Assembly (NCBI GenBank): GCA_033557465.1
Contig: CM066031.1
Coordinates: forward strand, 172,019,043-172,083,042
Direction: 5' to 3'
Length of the DNA: 64,000 nucleotides
Origin: Ichthyophis bannanicus
Taxonomy: Eukaryota > Chordata > Amphibia > Gymnophiona > Ichthyophiidae
Of this stretch, positions 1-8,393 are shown piece after piece. Made by a program: the position numbers and the translations under genes. The notes beneath the pieces are model-generated. The model made no database searches, was not told where the DNA came from, and saw nothing but the letters and a program-made list of their open reading frames with translations. Within the stretch, counting starts at the first letter, position 1, and each line of letters begins with the position of its first letter.

Positions 1-418
1 GCTTTAGTAGTTCTGCTGAAGATATGGTATTAAAAGAACACCAGGTATGAGTCAAAGATTGTGTTGGAGGAGAGACCTGACCTAAGGGGCTGAGAGGAGT
101 GGCAGGTAAGCAGTTGGGAAAAACTGATCGGAGTTTAGTCATTTTATTGTGGAAGAACTGGGTGAAATGGTCTAGTGAGGGTGGGTGCTCAAAATGGTCT
201 TCTGTGGGCCTTGAGGTGAATGTGGAATTAGAGAGCGTGGAAAGAACAGAGTAGAGTTTGCTTGAACAATTAGAGGCGGAGGTAATCATTGATCGATAGC
301 AGTGATAGGATTGTTTAAAATGCCGTAAGGAGTCTAGTGTCTGGTGCTTCCTCCCGAGTATCTCAGCCCGATAAAGATGGGTCCGCTGGAGGTACAGTAT
401 AGTCCCAGATGGTACCAT
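1..418 (-). mobile_element. L2-like LINE fragment, left half (linker between endonuclease and RT)
   Basis: Read on the minus strand this stretch gives degenerate L2-type ORF2 sequence of the linker between endonuclease and reverse transcriptase, such as a run resembling DHFTQFFHNKMTKLR. It pairs with 6223-7060, which carries the endonuclease end of the same element. The gypsy element at 423-6218 separates the two halves. Frames are broken, so this is a dead copy. Clade assignment is by eye. Confidence 0.55.
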
Positions 419-422
419 GTAT
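419..422. repeat. Target-site duplication GTAT (left)
   Basis: GTAT immediately precedes the TG of the left LTR and is matched by GTAT at 6219-6222 just after the CA of the right LTR. Four to six base pairs is normal for Ty3/gypsy integrases. Confidence 0.8.
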
Positions 423-1792
423 TGTCGTACCCCCTTGCCTAGGCCAGAGGCTTAGGGCAAAAAGGGCTGCCTTATTTGTCCTTAAATAAAGAGTCACTGA
501 TTTTCTCTACCAGGGAATTCTGGGAGTTGTAGTTCTTAAAGACAAAGTAGTATGACCACTCGGGTTTGTTCAGGCAAAACAAGAAAATTTTGGGTTCCCC
601 TTTCGCATCAAATTCAAACACAAGGCAAAATAGGATTATTCTCCAAAGATAACAGGAACAAAAATTGAATCGGGAACCTCAGAACTGAAAGCACCTTTTC
701 ACATCACAGCTGTTCCCAGCTAATTCTTCAGCTTGTTAATTCACAGCTACCTCCTGTCATTCAAACCAGGTAAATTCATTCCATTTATATCCAATGTAGC
801 TTTAGTTAATAAACTCAGGGTTCAGTGAATGTTCTTTACTTTAACAGAAGGTCTTAGCTTTCTCCTAGCTAAGTACAATATTGCTCTTCAAAGACTTCCT
901 GTCTCAGTCCTTTTCTTAGCAATAATTAAACCTCCCTTCTACATACAGAACAATCCATCGGTGCTTCATTACACCCAGAATCTTCCTCACAAGGATCAAT
1001 CTGCATGTCCTCTTGCACCATACATTGCTTATCTTCACCTGGGTTTTCAACAACACGTTCAAACTTACTGTTTTCTAGAAACATCTGGAGTTCCTCTAAA
1101 AGCTGCTCTCCTGGATAAGAACTGGTTGTATCTTGAGAGTAGGCTTTTCTGTCTTGGAACAGTTTCTTTAATACTTTAATTGTATTCAGGTCTATCTCTC
1201 TGCTCGAGGCCGGGTTCTGGATATCTCTGTCTATAACTGCTTGCACCCACCTTCTCTCAGCTTGGGTTCCTGGAACCGGGTTTTGCACACTCTGCTCTGC
1301 AGTCTGGCTCAGCTCATTAGTAACGTCCCCAGCTATCCATCTGCTGGACTCTGAAGCAGGCGTACCTTTCACCTTAGAACTGCTTCTTTGGCTGCTAAAA
1401 CCTTTTTCCCACGTGGAGTAAAGCTTTCCACGTCTGCCTTCTCTTGGCTTCCTTGAACCAGGCTTCACTGCTCCTGAACCCTCGGGCTTCACAGCTGCTG
1501 GACTCTCAGCTGCTCCTTTTCCTTCTCCTTCTCCTCCCTCTGCTCTCACTGAGGCCGGCTTAAAAAGCTGCTTTCCTGCTACCACTCCCTGCTCCCTGCA
1601 CATGTGCCTGTGATTAGAGCTCAAACCTGCACCTACGTTAGGGCTTGGGCATGGCTCAGCCTCAGCTAGTATGTGTTTCTTTAGTTTATCTGAAGCTTGA
1701 ACCCTGTGGAAATCTTGCCTGTCTCTTGTCTTAAAGGCGTATTCCTTATTTTCCTCTGTTTCCATCTGTTCAACACCACTCTCATCGTCACA
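423..1792 (-). repeat. 3' LTR of the gypsy element (1370 bp)
   Basis: Matches 4848-6218 over its full length and has TG...CA ends. In minus orientation U3 begins at 1792 with TGTGAC and occupies about 1 kb. A TATAAA-type box lies near 785, after the end of the U3 reading frame. Compared with the 5' LTR it has an extra 7 bp (TCCCTGC, near 1590) that keeps the U3 frame open, and it lacks the AATAAA signal present in the 5' LTR. Confidence 0.9.
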
Positions 1793-2086
1793 CATTCCTC
1801 CCCTTAAGATATTACGGGCTGGCATGATCCCTTCTGCACAGCTCGTAATTCTCGCTGGGACGTCGGTGTAGCTCTTCCTTTTCCATGTTCTAGGGTCTAT
1901 TGTGGCAAGATGCGCTAGCGCTACCCTCTCATGCCAAGGCCTTAGTACATTTACGTGGTAAATTTGTTGGCGGCCTCTCCTGTTTTCCACTATGTATGAC
2001 ACAGGGCCTACCTGTTTGACCACTCTATAGGGCCCTTTCCATTGGCTCTCGAACTTTGGAGCGGCCCCTGCCACAATTATAATCAC
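926..2086 (-). CDS. Integrase C-terminal (GPY/F) domain continuing into a U3-encoded frame
   Basis: A 386-codon open frame on the minus strand. Residues about 8-50 form the GPY/F module found at the C terminus of many Ty3/gypsy integrases (WKGPYRVV... then YHVNVLRPW). The frame then passes through the polypurine tract (residues about 94-98) and continues for about 289 codons inside the 3' LTR U3. The U3 part is basic and S/P/E/K-rich and ends with the motif NEAPMDCSVC. It stops about 140 bp upstream of the TATA-like box. I recognise no domain in the U3 part. The upstream integrase core (2259-3806) is in another frame, separated by a stop at 2259-2261 and a shift near 2130, so this copy would not make a full integrase. 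Whether the U3 part is normally an integrase tail or a separate protein cannot be told from one copy. Confidence 0.7.
   Translation of the reverse strand: MIIIVAGAAPKFESQWKGPYRVVKQVGPVSYIVENRRGRQQIYHVNVLRPWHERVALAHLATIDPRTWKRKSYTDVPARITSCAEGIMPARNILRGGMCDDESGVEQMETEENKEYAFKTRDRQDFHRVQASDKLKKHILAEAEPCPSPNVGAGLSSNHRHMCREQGVVAGKQLFKPASVRAEGGEGEGKGAAESPAAVKPEGSGAVKPGSRKPREGRRGKLYSTWEKGFSSQRSSSKVKGTPASESSRWIAGDVTNELSQTAEQSVQNPVPGTQAERRWVQAVIDRDIQNPASSREIDLNTIKVLKKLFQDRKAYSQDTTSSYPGEQLLEELQMFLENSKFERVVENPGEDKQCMVQEDMQIDPCEEDSGCNEAPMDCSVCRREV
1793..1805 (-). promoter_or_regulatory. Polypurine tract (plus-strand primer)
   Basis: On the minus strand AAGGGGAGGAATG lies directly before the TGTGAC start of the 3' LTR. 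This is the expected position and composition for the RNase H-resistant primer of plus-strand synthesis. Confidence 0.8.
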
Positions 2087-2258
2087 TTTCTCGCCTATAA
2101 CCAGCTGGCGAGGCTTTGTATTTCGATCATAATAACTTTTCTGCCTTTTGCTGACTGGCCCTTAAATTCTCCTCTGCTACTTGGGAGGTTCGGGTCAATC
2201 TCCCTCTTAAGTCCCTCAAAAACTGGGGTACCTCTATTTCTTCTGCTCCGGGTTCCAC

Positions 2259-3806
2259 CTACTGTTCTCTCAGTATATCCAAAATACCGTGTGGGGGTCG
2301 CCCGTACATTAGTTCATACGGTGAGGTCCCTAAGGATGCTTGCTTCCGTTCTCTACAGGCGTATAAAACAAAGGGAAGCATGGTGTCCCACTCCGTCATC
2401 TTACCTTCTAACCCGCGTCTCAGCATTTTCTTCAAGGTCTGATTCTGCCTCTCCACCAGTCCATTCGACTGCGGATGATAGGCGGCGGTCTTTATATGTC
2501 TGATTGCAAACGCGTCCCAGACCTGGGCTAGATATTTAGACATAAAATTGCTGCCCCTATCAGTCAACACTTCCTGTGGGAATCCTACCTCGCAGAACAG
2601 CTTTACTAGTTCTGCTGCCACTGTCTTGGCAGATATACTGCGTAGGGGAATGGCCCATGGAAATCTTGTGGCTTGGTCTTCTACGACCAACATATACTGG
2701 AACACACGGGGCATCCTTACCAGGGGGCCCACCATGTCCATGGCTACCCTACGAACGGGCTCTGAAATTACAGGTATAAGTATCATTGGTACCTCTGTCG
2801 GCCGAATCAAGGTAACCCTTTGGCAAGAGGAACAAGACTCACAAAACCTAGCAGTCTCCCTAAAAACACCTGGCCAATAAAAACGAGCTAATATCTGGTC
2901 TAGAGTTCCCTTTATCGCTTTGTGCCCCCCTATGGGGTGGTCATGCATCAGCCTTAATACTAGGGTTTTAAACGTCATAGGGACTACCAGCTGTTTACGT
3001 TTATTCCCCGTACTGGGATCCAAACTTTCCCTGTACAAAATTCCCTCATCTAAAAGAAACCTTGGCAGGGTATCCCTTCCCTCTTGGGCATACTTAAGGG
3101 CCTGTATAAGAGCGGGATCTGCCTGCTGCTCCTTGGGAAAGGATGGGAATTTGTTTACTAGTTCAGCAGGGACCCAAGGCAACTCCTGCCTGGCCTGTAC
3201 CTCGGTTCTACTCTGGGACCGGGTTTTCCTCTCCTGGCATTTCTCTCCTTTACCCTTCTTTTCCTTGATTACCGGGGTAGTTATAAGATCTTCATGGGAC
3301 AGAAGATCCTCTAGCGCCCTCTCTGGAGATTCTTCCTCGCCCCTCTCTAGAGACTTCGACTGGGCTCTTGTGGATATCATTCCTTCCTTAGGCTGTAAAC
3401 CCTGTTCTAAACCTTTTTGGAATTGTGGCCAATCCCTCCCCAATACCAATTCTTGTGGCAATCTGGGCACTACCGCTACGGGAACCTCCCTTTCCACTCC
3501 TAATCCTTTTATTAGGACTTTATACACTGGATAACAGGATGCTGCCCCGTGAATGCACCTAATTTTTACCGTTCCATTGGGTTGGCTTGGGACGGCCCTA
3601 CCCTGGGATTCGATTTGTTGCCAAAGCTTCCTAGACATCATGCTTTGGTCTGATCCGGAGTCTAGTAAAGCGTTTGCAACAACACCCTGCACTATTACTG
3701 AAAGAAGAAACCCTTCTCTGATCTCTTTTGTGTTTGCAGTCAGTGCTGTTTTCACCCTACACTCTTTCTGCAAGTGACTCTCGCTTCCACACTTAAAGCA
3801 TTTTCT
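2259..3806 (-). pseudogene. Gypsy pol fragment: CCHC knuckle, aspartic protease, integrase; no RT
   Basis: On the minus strand the frame opens with a zinc knuckle, CFKCGSESHLQKEC (C-x2-C-x4-H-x4-C; 3765-3806). An aspartic protease follows with its active site in NALLDSGSDQS. After a charged linker of about 110 residues comes integrase: an HHCC zinc module (HDHPIGGH ... CESCSSC), then the DDE core with D in AMDMVG, D in LTDRGSNF and E in NGLVERQNQ. No RT motif (such as Y/F-x-DD) or RNase H lies between protease and integrase, nor downstream. A stop codon ends the frame at 2259-2261, just before the integrase C-terminal region, and a frameshift follows near 2130. A functional element of this type would use these enzymes for gag-pol processing and for insertion. 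Confidence 0.85.
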
Positions 3807-3850
3807 TTACACACTTGTTTCTGAACATAGGCATGCATACTTTTGTATCA

Positions 3851-4447
3851 TCATCCCTTGGCCTTTCCTTCCTTTCTGATAAAGTGGAAATTACCTTGCC
3901 GGAAGCACTGCCTTTTCTCCCGTGCAGCTAATTCCACTTCCATGAAACGCTCTGTAAGCAAGGTTGCTTCCTGGGTGTTTTGGCAGTTCTGCAATATCAG
4001 GAAGGTGCGCACATCTTGTGGAACTGCGGCCATAAACTGTTCTAATATGATACTATCAAGTATAGACTCTACCGTCTTTCCCTCTGGTGCTAGCCATTTT
4101 ATCAGACTTCTAACCTGCTGGCATAAAGCTCTTGGTGTTTCACTGGGTCTCAACCTCGTGCTCCTTAATAAGTGGTGATACACTAAGGGAGTCAAACCTA
4201 ACCGATCCCTAATGGCTTTTTTTAGCTCCTCATAATTGTTAGCGAGGGCCGCAGGCATGGCCCTGTACGCTGCCAATGCCTCACCCATGAGGGATGTGGC
4301 CAAGCGTACAGCCCATTGGTCTTTCGGCCACCCAATTATGTGGGCTACACGGTCAAAGGCCTCCAAGAAATCATCTATATCGTCCTTATCAGTTAATTGA
4401 CCAAAATTAAAATGTCCCACTGGACCACAGTCCAGGTGTACCAGCAT
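3851..4447 (-). pseudogene. Gypsy gag (SCAN-like capsid), frame-disrupted at its N terminus
   Basis: A 198-codon minus-strand frame. Residues about 70-165 (YEELKKAIRDRLGL ... LRPSETPRALCQQVRSL ... ILEQFMAAVPQDVRTF) have the pattern of the SCAN domain, which in vertebrate zinc-finger genes derives from the capsid of Gmr1-like gypsy elements. Upstream, at 4486-4660, is the probable N-terminal end in other frames (a MEANEILHWM start and a MQAQQKPLLELMEAWMK run), so at least one frameshift separates it. The nucleocapsid knuckle lies downstream in the pol frame. Gag would form the virus-like particle in the cytoplasm. Confidence 0.8.
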
Positions 4448-4829
4448 GAAACAGTCCTGCAGAACCAGGTGGAATCGTGGCTGGATCAGGCTCCTTCTTC
4501 TGGCTCTTCATCCATGCCTCCATCAGCTCTAACAGTGGCTTCTGCTGGGCCTGCATGTTTGCCGCTGATCGCTCCTGGGCTTCCAAAGACAGCTCTCTGC
4601 CTTTTGAACTGGCCTGCCATCCAGTGAAGGATCTCGTTGGCCTCCATGGTCATCCTGCTCTGACACCGGTGTAGCTTCAGGCTTCTCACACCACAGAAGA
4701 ACTCTGCCGTCTTCCTGTGACTCAGACTCAGTCCTGACATGCTCCTCTGCACTGTTCTGCAGCGGACTTGATTCCCAAGCAACTCCTGTAGTCTTGAAAA
4801 TCCTTTGCACATGTGCACAGCGAAGAAAT

Positions 4830-4845
4830 CCGTACAACTACGCCA
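4830..4845 (-). promoter_or_regulatory. Candidate tRNA primer-binding site
   Basis: Two bases inside the 5' LTR edge the minus strand reads TGGCGTAGTTGTACGG. A TGG start is expected for pairing with a tRNA CCA end. TGGCGTAGT resembles the complement of some serine tRNA 3' ends; that is from memory and the match falls off after nine bases, so the tRNA identity is tentative. Confidence 0.6.
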
Positions 4846-5016
4846 CCTGTCGTACCCCCTTGCCTAGGCCAGAGGCTTAGGGCAAAAAGGGCTGCCTTAT
4901 TTGTCCTTAAATAAAGAGTCACTGATTTTCTCCACCAGGGAATTCTGGGAGTTGTAGTTCTTACTTAAAGAGAAAGTAGTATGACCACTCGGGTTTGTTC
5001 AGGCAAAATAAGAAAA

Positions 5017-5022
5017 TTTATT
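5017..5022 (-). terminator. LTR polyadenylation signal AATAAA
   Basis: AATAAA on the minus strand about 200 bases downstream of the TATA box. A short deletion removes it from the other LTR, which would weaken 3' processing there. Confidence 0.5.
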
Positions 5023-5216
5023 TTGGGTTCCCCTTTAGCATCAAATTCAAACACAAGGCAAAATAGGATTATTCTCCAAAGATAACAGGAACAAAAATTG
5101 AATCGGGAACCTCAGAACTGAAAACACCTTTTCACATCACAGCTGTTCCCAGCTAATTCTTCAGCTTGTTAATTCACAGCTACCTGTTGTCATTCAAACC
5201 AGGTAAATTCATTTCA

Positions 5217-5222
5217 TTTATA
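5217..5222 (-). promoter_or_regulatory. LTR TATA box
   Basis: TATAAA on the minus strand (ATTGGATATAAATG context), conserved in both LTRs and placed downstream of the U3 reading frame. Confidence 0.6.
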
Positions 5223-5358
5223 TCCAATGTAGCTTTAGTTAATAAACTCAGGGTTCAGTGAATGTTCTTTAGTTTAACAGAAGGTCTTAGCTTTCTCCTA
5301 GCTAAGTACAATATTGCTCTTCAAAGACTTCCTGTCTCAATCCTTTTCTTAGCAATAA

Positions 5359-6027
5359 TTAAACCTCCCTTCTACATAGAGAACAATCCATCGGTGCTTC
5401 ATTACACCCAGAATCTTCCTCACAAGGATCAATCTGCATGTCCTCTTGCACCATACATTGCTTATCTTCCCCTGGGATTTCAACAACATGTTCAAACTTA
5501 CTGTTTTCTAGAAACTTCTGGAGTTCCTCTAAAAGCTGCTCTCCTGGATAAGAACTGGTTGTACCTTGAGAGTAGGCTTTTCTGTCTTGGAACAGTTTCT
5601 TTAATACTTTAATTGTATTCAGGTCTATCTCTCTGCTTGAGGCTGGGTTCTGGTTATCTCTGTCTATAACTGCTTGCACCCACCTTCTCTCAGCTTGGGT
5701 TCCTGGAACCAGGTTTTGCACACTCTGCTCTGAAGTCTGGCTCAGCTCATTAGCAACGTCCCCAGCTATCCATCTGCTGGACTCTGAAGCAGGCGTACCT
5801 TTTACCTTAGAACTGCTTCTTTGGTTGCTAAAACCTTTTTCCCACGTGGAGTAAAGCTTTCCACGTCTGCCTTCTCTTGACTTCCTTGAACCAGGCTTCA
5901 CTGCTCCTGAACCCTCTGGCTTCACAGCTGCTGGACTCTCAGCTGCTCCTGCTCCTTCTCCTTCTCCTCCCTCTGCTCTCACTGAGGCCAGCTTAAAAAG
6001 CTGCTTTCCTGCTACCACTCCCTGCAC
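5359..6027 (-). pseudogene. U3-encoded frame, 5' LTR copy (frameshifted)
   Basis: A 222-codon minus-strand frame in the 5' LTR, nearly identical to the C-terminal part of the 926-2086 frame and ending NEAPMDCSLC. A 7-bp deletion near 6024 relative to the 3' LTR breaks the link to the start of U3. No function is recognised. Confidence 0.6.
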
Positions 6028-6218
6028 ATGTGCCTGTGATTAGAGCTCAAACCTGCACCTACGTTAGGGCTTGGGCGTGGCTCAGCCTCAGCTAGTATGT
6101 GTTTCTTTAGTTTATCTGAAGCTTGAACCCTGTGGAAACCTTGCCTGTCTCTTGTCTTAAAGGCGTATTCCTTATTTTCCTCTGTTTCCATCTGTTCAAC
6201 ACCACTCTCATCATCACA

Positions 6219-6222
6219 GTAT
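6219..6222. repeat. Target-site duplication GTAT (right)
   Basis: Partner of the GTAT at 419-422. It marks the right edge of the gypsy insertion. Confidence 0.8.
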
Positions 6223-7060
6223 GTTGGTGCTTTGACTGGGAGTGTCTGGGGTGAAGAGGGGGTACTCGGTTTAAGGGTGTACTTAGACCGAGTACATGAT
6301 TGGACTTGATCGTCGACAGGGAGAGAGATAAAAATAACTAGGGATGATCATAAATGGAGGATGGAAACTGAGTCAATGTATGGGGGATAATTCTGCAAAC
6401 CAGGGCACATGAGGCTGGGGCTAAACACTCTATTGGTTACAGTGGAGGTGGCATCAGAATGGAGTGAGAAGAAAATGCAGAAGTGATCAATCCAAGGAAG
6501 TGCTTGTACCGCTAGTGAGGCTGGAAGAAACTGGGAGTTAGAGGAGGCGAGAATTAAGAGTGTGACCAGCAACATGGATTGGGAGGTATACGTGCTGGGT
6601 AAACGCAAGGTTGTCAAGGTGAGAAAGAAAGGACTTGTCACAAGCTTTAGTTGGGTGCTCAAAATGGACATTAAAATCCCTCAGGATAAGAAGGTAGGGG
6701 TAGTGGATAGTCACCTCGGAGATAATAAGAAGCAGGGAATCCTACTGGGGGGGGGGAAGCAGGATGAGAGTAGATCAAGAGGAGATGAAGAAGTGGGGAA
6801 GAACGGAGTTGCACAAGTAGTGATTCTGGGTAGTGGAGGGCAGAAGAGGAGATTTCCGAGATGGCCAAGGATGATCTAAAGATGACAGTGGCCTTACCTC
6901 CGCTATGACCAATGGGAGAGGTTGATAAGTCCATGGGGAGGCAGCGGTTTAAGACAGTGTCCTCCCCTTCCCTGAGCCAGGTTTCGATAATAGAAAGGCA
7001 GTCCAGTCCAGAGAGTGTAGAACTATTAAATTATGAATCAAGGCAGTTTTTGCTCAGATA
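6223..7060 (-). mobile_element. L2-like LINE fragment, endonuclease part
   Basis: The minus-strand frames at 6348-6671 and 6671-6934 carry worn APE-endonuclease motifs of L2-type ORF2: a LLLIYSHPASPP run (VYRPP-like), an RDFNVH-like stretch near 6690, and PWIDHFCIFFSL in the position of the SDH motif. It is the 5'-ward half of the LINE whose other part is at 1-418. Confidence 0.6.
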
Positions 7061-7246
7061 CCTGCAATTAGGCAGAGCTAGTTGACACAAGGATGGGAGA
7101 GCACTGTGCTGCTGCAGAAGGTGTGTGCCTGCTCTCCCTTAAAGTAAAAGAATGTGTTGATGACTCTTTGTTTGGCTGTCAGGATTTGTTGTTTTGCTTT
7201 GACTGCTGCTGCTCTTTGCTGTCCCTCAGAAGCTGATGCCTTAGGT

Positions 7247-7383
7247 CAGGGGTGGCCAACTCCAGTCATAGTGCACCACAATCCAGTCTGGTTTTCAGGA
7301 CACCCCTAATGAATATTCATGAGATATATTTGCATACAATGGAGTGGATCATGGTGCACCAGGACTGGAGTTGGCTACCCCTG
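7247..7383. mobile_element. hAT-type MITE, 137 bp
   Basis: Terminal inverted repeats CAGGGGTGGCCAACTCCAG and its near-complement CTGGAGTTGGCTACCCCTG, flanked by 8-bp target duplications CCTTAGGT (7239-7246) and CCTTAGGC (7384-7391), matching 7 of 8. The 8-bp duplication and CA..TG ends are hAT hallmarks. It has no coding capacity. Confidence 0.85.
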
Positions 7384-7402
7384 CCTTAGGCGATCATCCA
7401 GT

Positions 7403-7780
7403 AGGGCTGGCCCAAGGGTTTCTGCTACCCCAGACCAGGCTGCGCTATCCCCACCCCCAGACGAGCTATGCTGCTGCCCCCTGTTGCCGCTGATTCTGTC
7501 TTGTGGGGAGAGGCGGGCGATGGTGTCAGTATTTTAAAAACAGCGGCTTTGTGCCACCGCTTTGTTGCCCGTGGCAGGCCATGTGCTTCAGCACACATGG
7601 CCTGCCACTTCTGACCCTCCAACAATTAAGTTGCATCAGAAGGGGATCAGAAGCGGCAGATCATGTGTGCTGAAGCACATGACCAGCCACAGGCAACAAA
7701 GTGGTAGCACAAAGCCGCGCACTCAGGTCTGCTGCTTTAGGCAGCCTCCTAGCTCACCTAGTGGATGAGGACAGCCCTGT
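7403..7780. repeat. Palindromic non-autonomous DNA element
   Basis: Ends read AGGGCTGGC (left) and ACAGCCCT (right). Inside, 7551-7615 and 7645-7712 form imperfect inverted arms (GCCATGTGCTTCAGCACA and counterparts). It is noncoding; superfamily uncertain. Confidence 0.5.
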
Positions 7781-7955
7781 CATCTAGTTTTGTCGAATGG
7801 TTGAACCTGTTCTGCTGAGGTAGACATTAATAAACTAGATGTACAATCACATTCTTATTACCTAAAGCTGATTCTTCACAGGACTTGTGTCGGAAGCTGT
7901 GGGATACATGCCGAAATTCCCTGTGCAAGATTTGACTTGTTCTCTTCTTGTCCAG

Positions 7956-8069
7956 GATGAAGATCTTGCCAAGAAAGTGACAAAGAGAGAGGATGACGAC
8001 TATGAAGAAGAGTATGAAGATGGGACATTTAGTCCTTGGGATATTGGTGGCATATCACATATAACACGG
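7956..8069 (+). CDS. Host gene exon A (38 codons, phase 0/0)
   Basis: A pyrimidine-rich acceptor ending TTCTTGTCCAG precedes 7956 and a strong donor CGG|GTAAGC follows 8069. The 114 bases are open in one frame and encode an acidic peptide beginning DEDLAKKVTKRE, with a DDDYEEEYED cluster and then TFSPWDIGG. It joins in frame to exon B. I do not recognise the protein. A second possible acceptor (TTCTTCACAG at about 7881) keeps the frame open and could extend the exon upstream. Its codons are intact, unlike the surrounding repeats, which supports a real exon. Upstream exons and the start codon are not visible here. Confidence 0.7.
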
Positions 8070-8389
8070 GTAAGCGATAAAAAAAAAAAAGCAGAAAGTG
8101 AATAAAATCAAATATCACAAGTGTTGATGCAATGAAGAGCACAGACGCTGCTTAGATATAATTTTGTTAAATAGGATTGATTAAAGTAAAAGGAACTCAT
8201 TAGGGAGAAGGCCATAGAAGATTATCATGCTATTGAGCCATTACAATATGGAGATCTAACAAAACAATTATGTTTAATAAGAGATTGTATAAGTATAAAA
8301 GAATGAGATGTTGATAAATCAGTTTGAATAAATAATTTTCCTTGGGGCAAGGACTGTTTTTTAATAATTTTTACCATCGTGAAATGTAG
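8070..8389. other. Intron sequence, nothing recognised
   Basis: AT-rich sequence after the exon A donor. It contains an A11 run near 8080. I see no repeat family or coding signal here. Confidence 0.5.
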
Positions 8390-8393
8390 GTAC

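Larger units (their letters stand above)
423..6218 (-). mobile_element. Complete Ty3/gypsy (Gmr1-like) LTR retrotransposon lacking RT/RNase H
   Basis: Two directly repeated LTRs of about 1.37 kb (423-1792 and 4848-6218), each beginning TGTCG and ending TCACA on the + strand, enclose a 3.05-kb interior. The flanks carry a 4-bp target duplication GTAT (419-422 and 6219-6222). A polypurine tract lies next to the left LTR and a TGG-starting primer site next to the right one, so the element reads on the minus strand. The interior encodes SCAN-like gag, a CCHC knuckle, a DSG protease and a full integrase, then runs straight into the 3' LTR. PR followed directly by IN is the Gmr1 gene order, in which RT and RNase H normally follow integrase; here they are absent. 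The two LTRs differ by only a few percent by eye, so insertion was not very ancient. It sits in an L2-like LINE. Confidence 0.9.
4848..6218 (-). repeat. 5' LTR of the gypsy element (1371 bp)
   Basis: Full-length partner of 423-1792 with TG...CA ends. In minus orientation U3 starts at 6218, a TATAAA box lies at 5217-5222 and an AATAAA signal at 5017-5022, about 200 bases further on. This gives a U3 of roughly 1 kb and R-U5 of roughly 370 bp. An inverted CCAAT (ATTGG) sits immediately next to the TATA box. Confidence 0.9.

Noticed and set aside
829..1179. + strand 116-codon frame, repeated at 5262-5612, as an env or accessory gene
   Set aside because: It is antisense to the U3 frame, lies in the opposite orientation to the element, and has no recognisable domain; its recurrence is due to the LTR duplication.
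423..6218. Endogenous retrovirus with env
   Set aside because: No signal peptide, surface or transmembrane-type frame; capsid and integrase are of Gmr1-like gypsy type.
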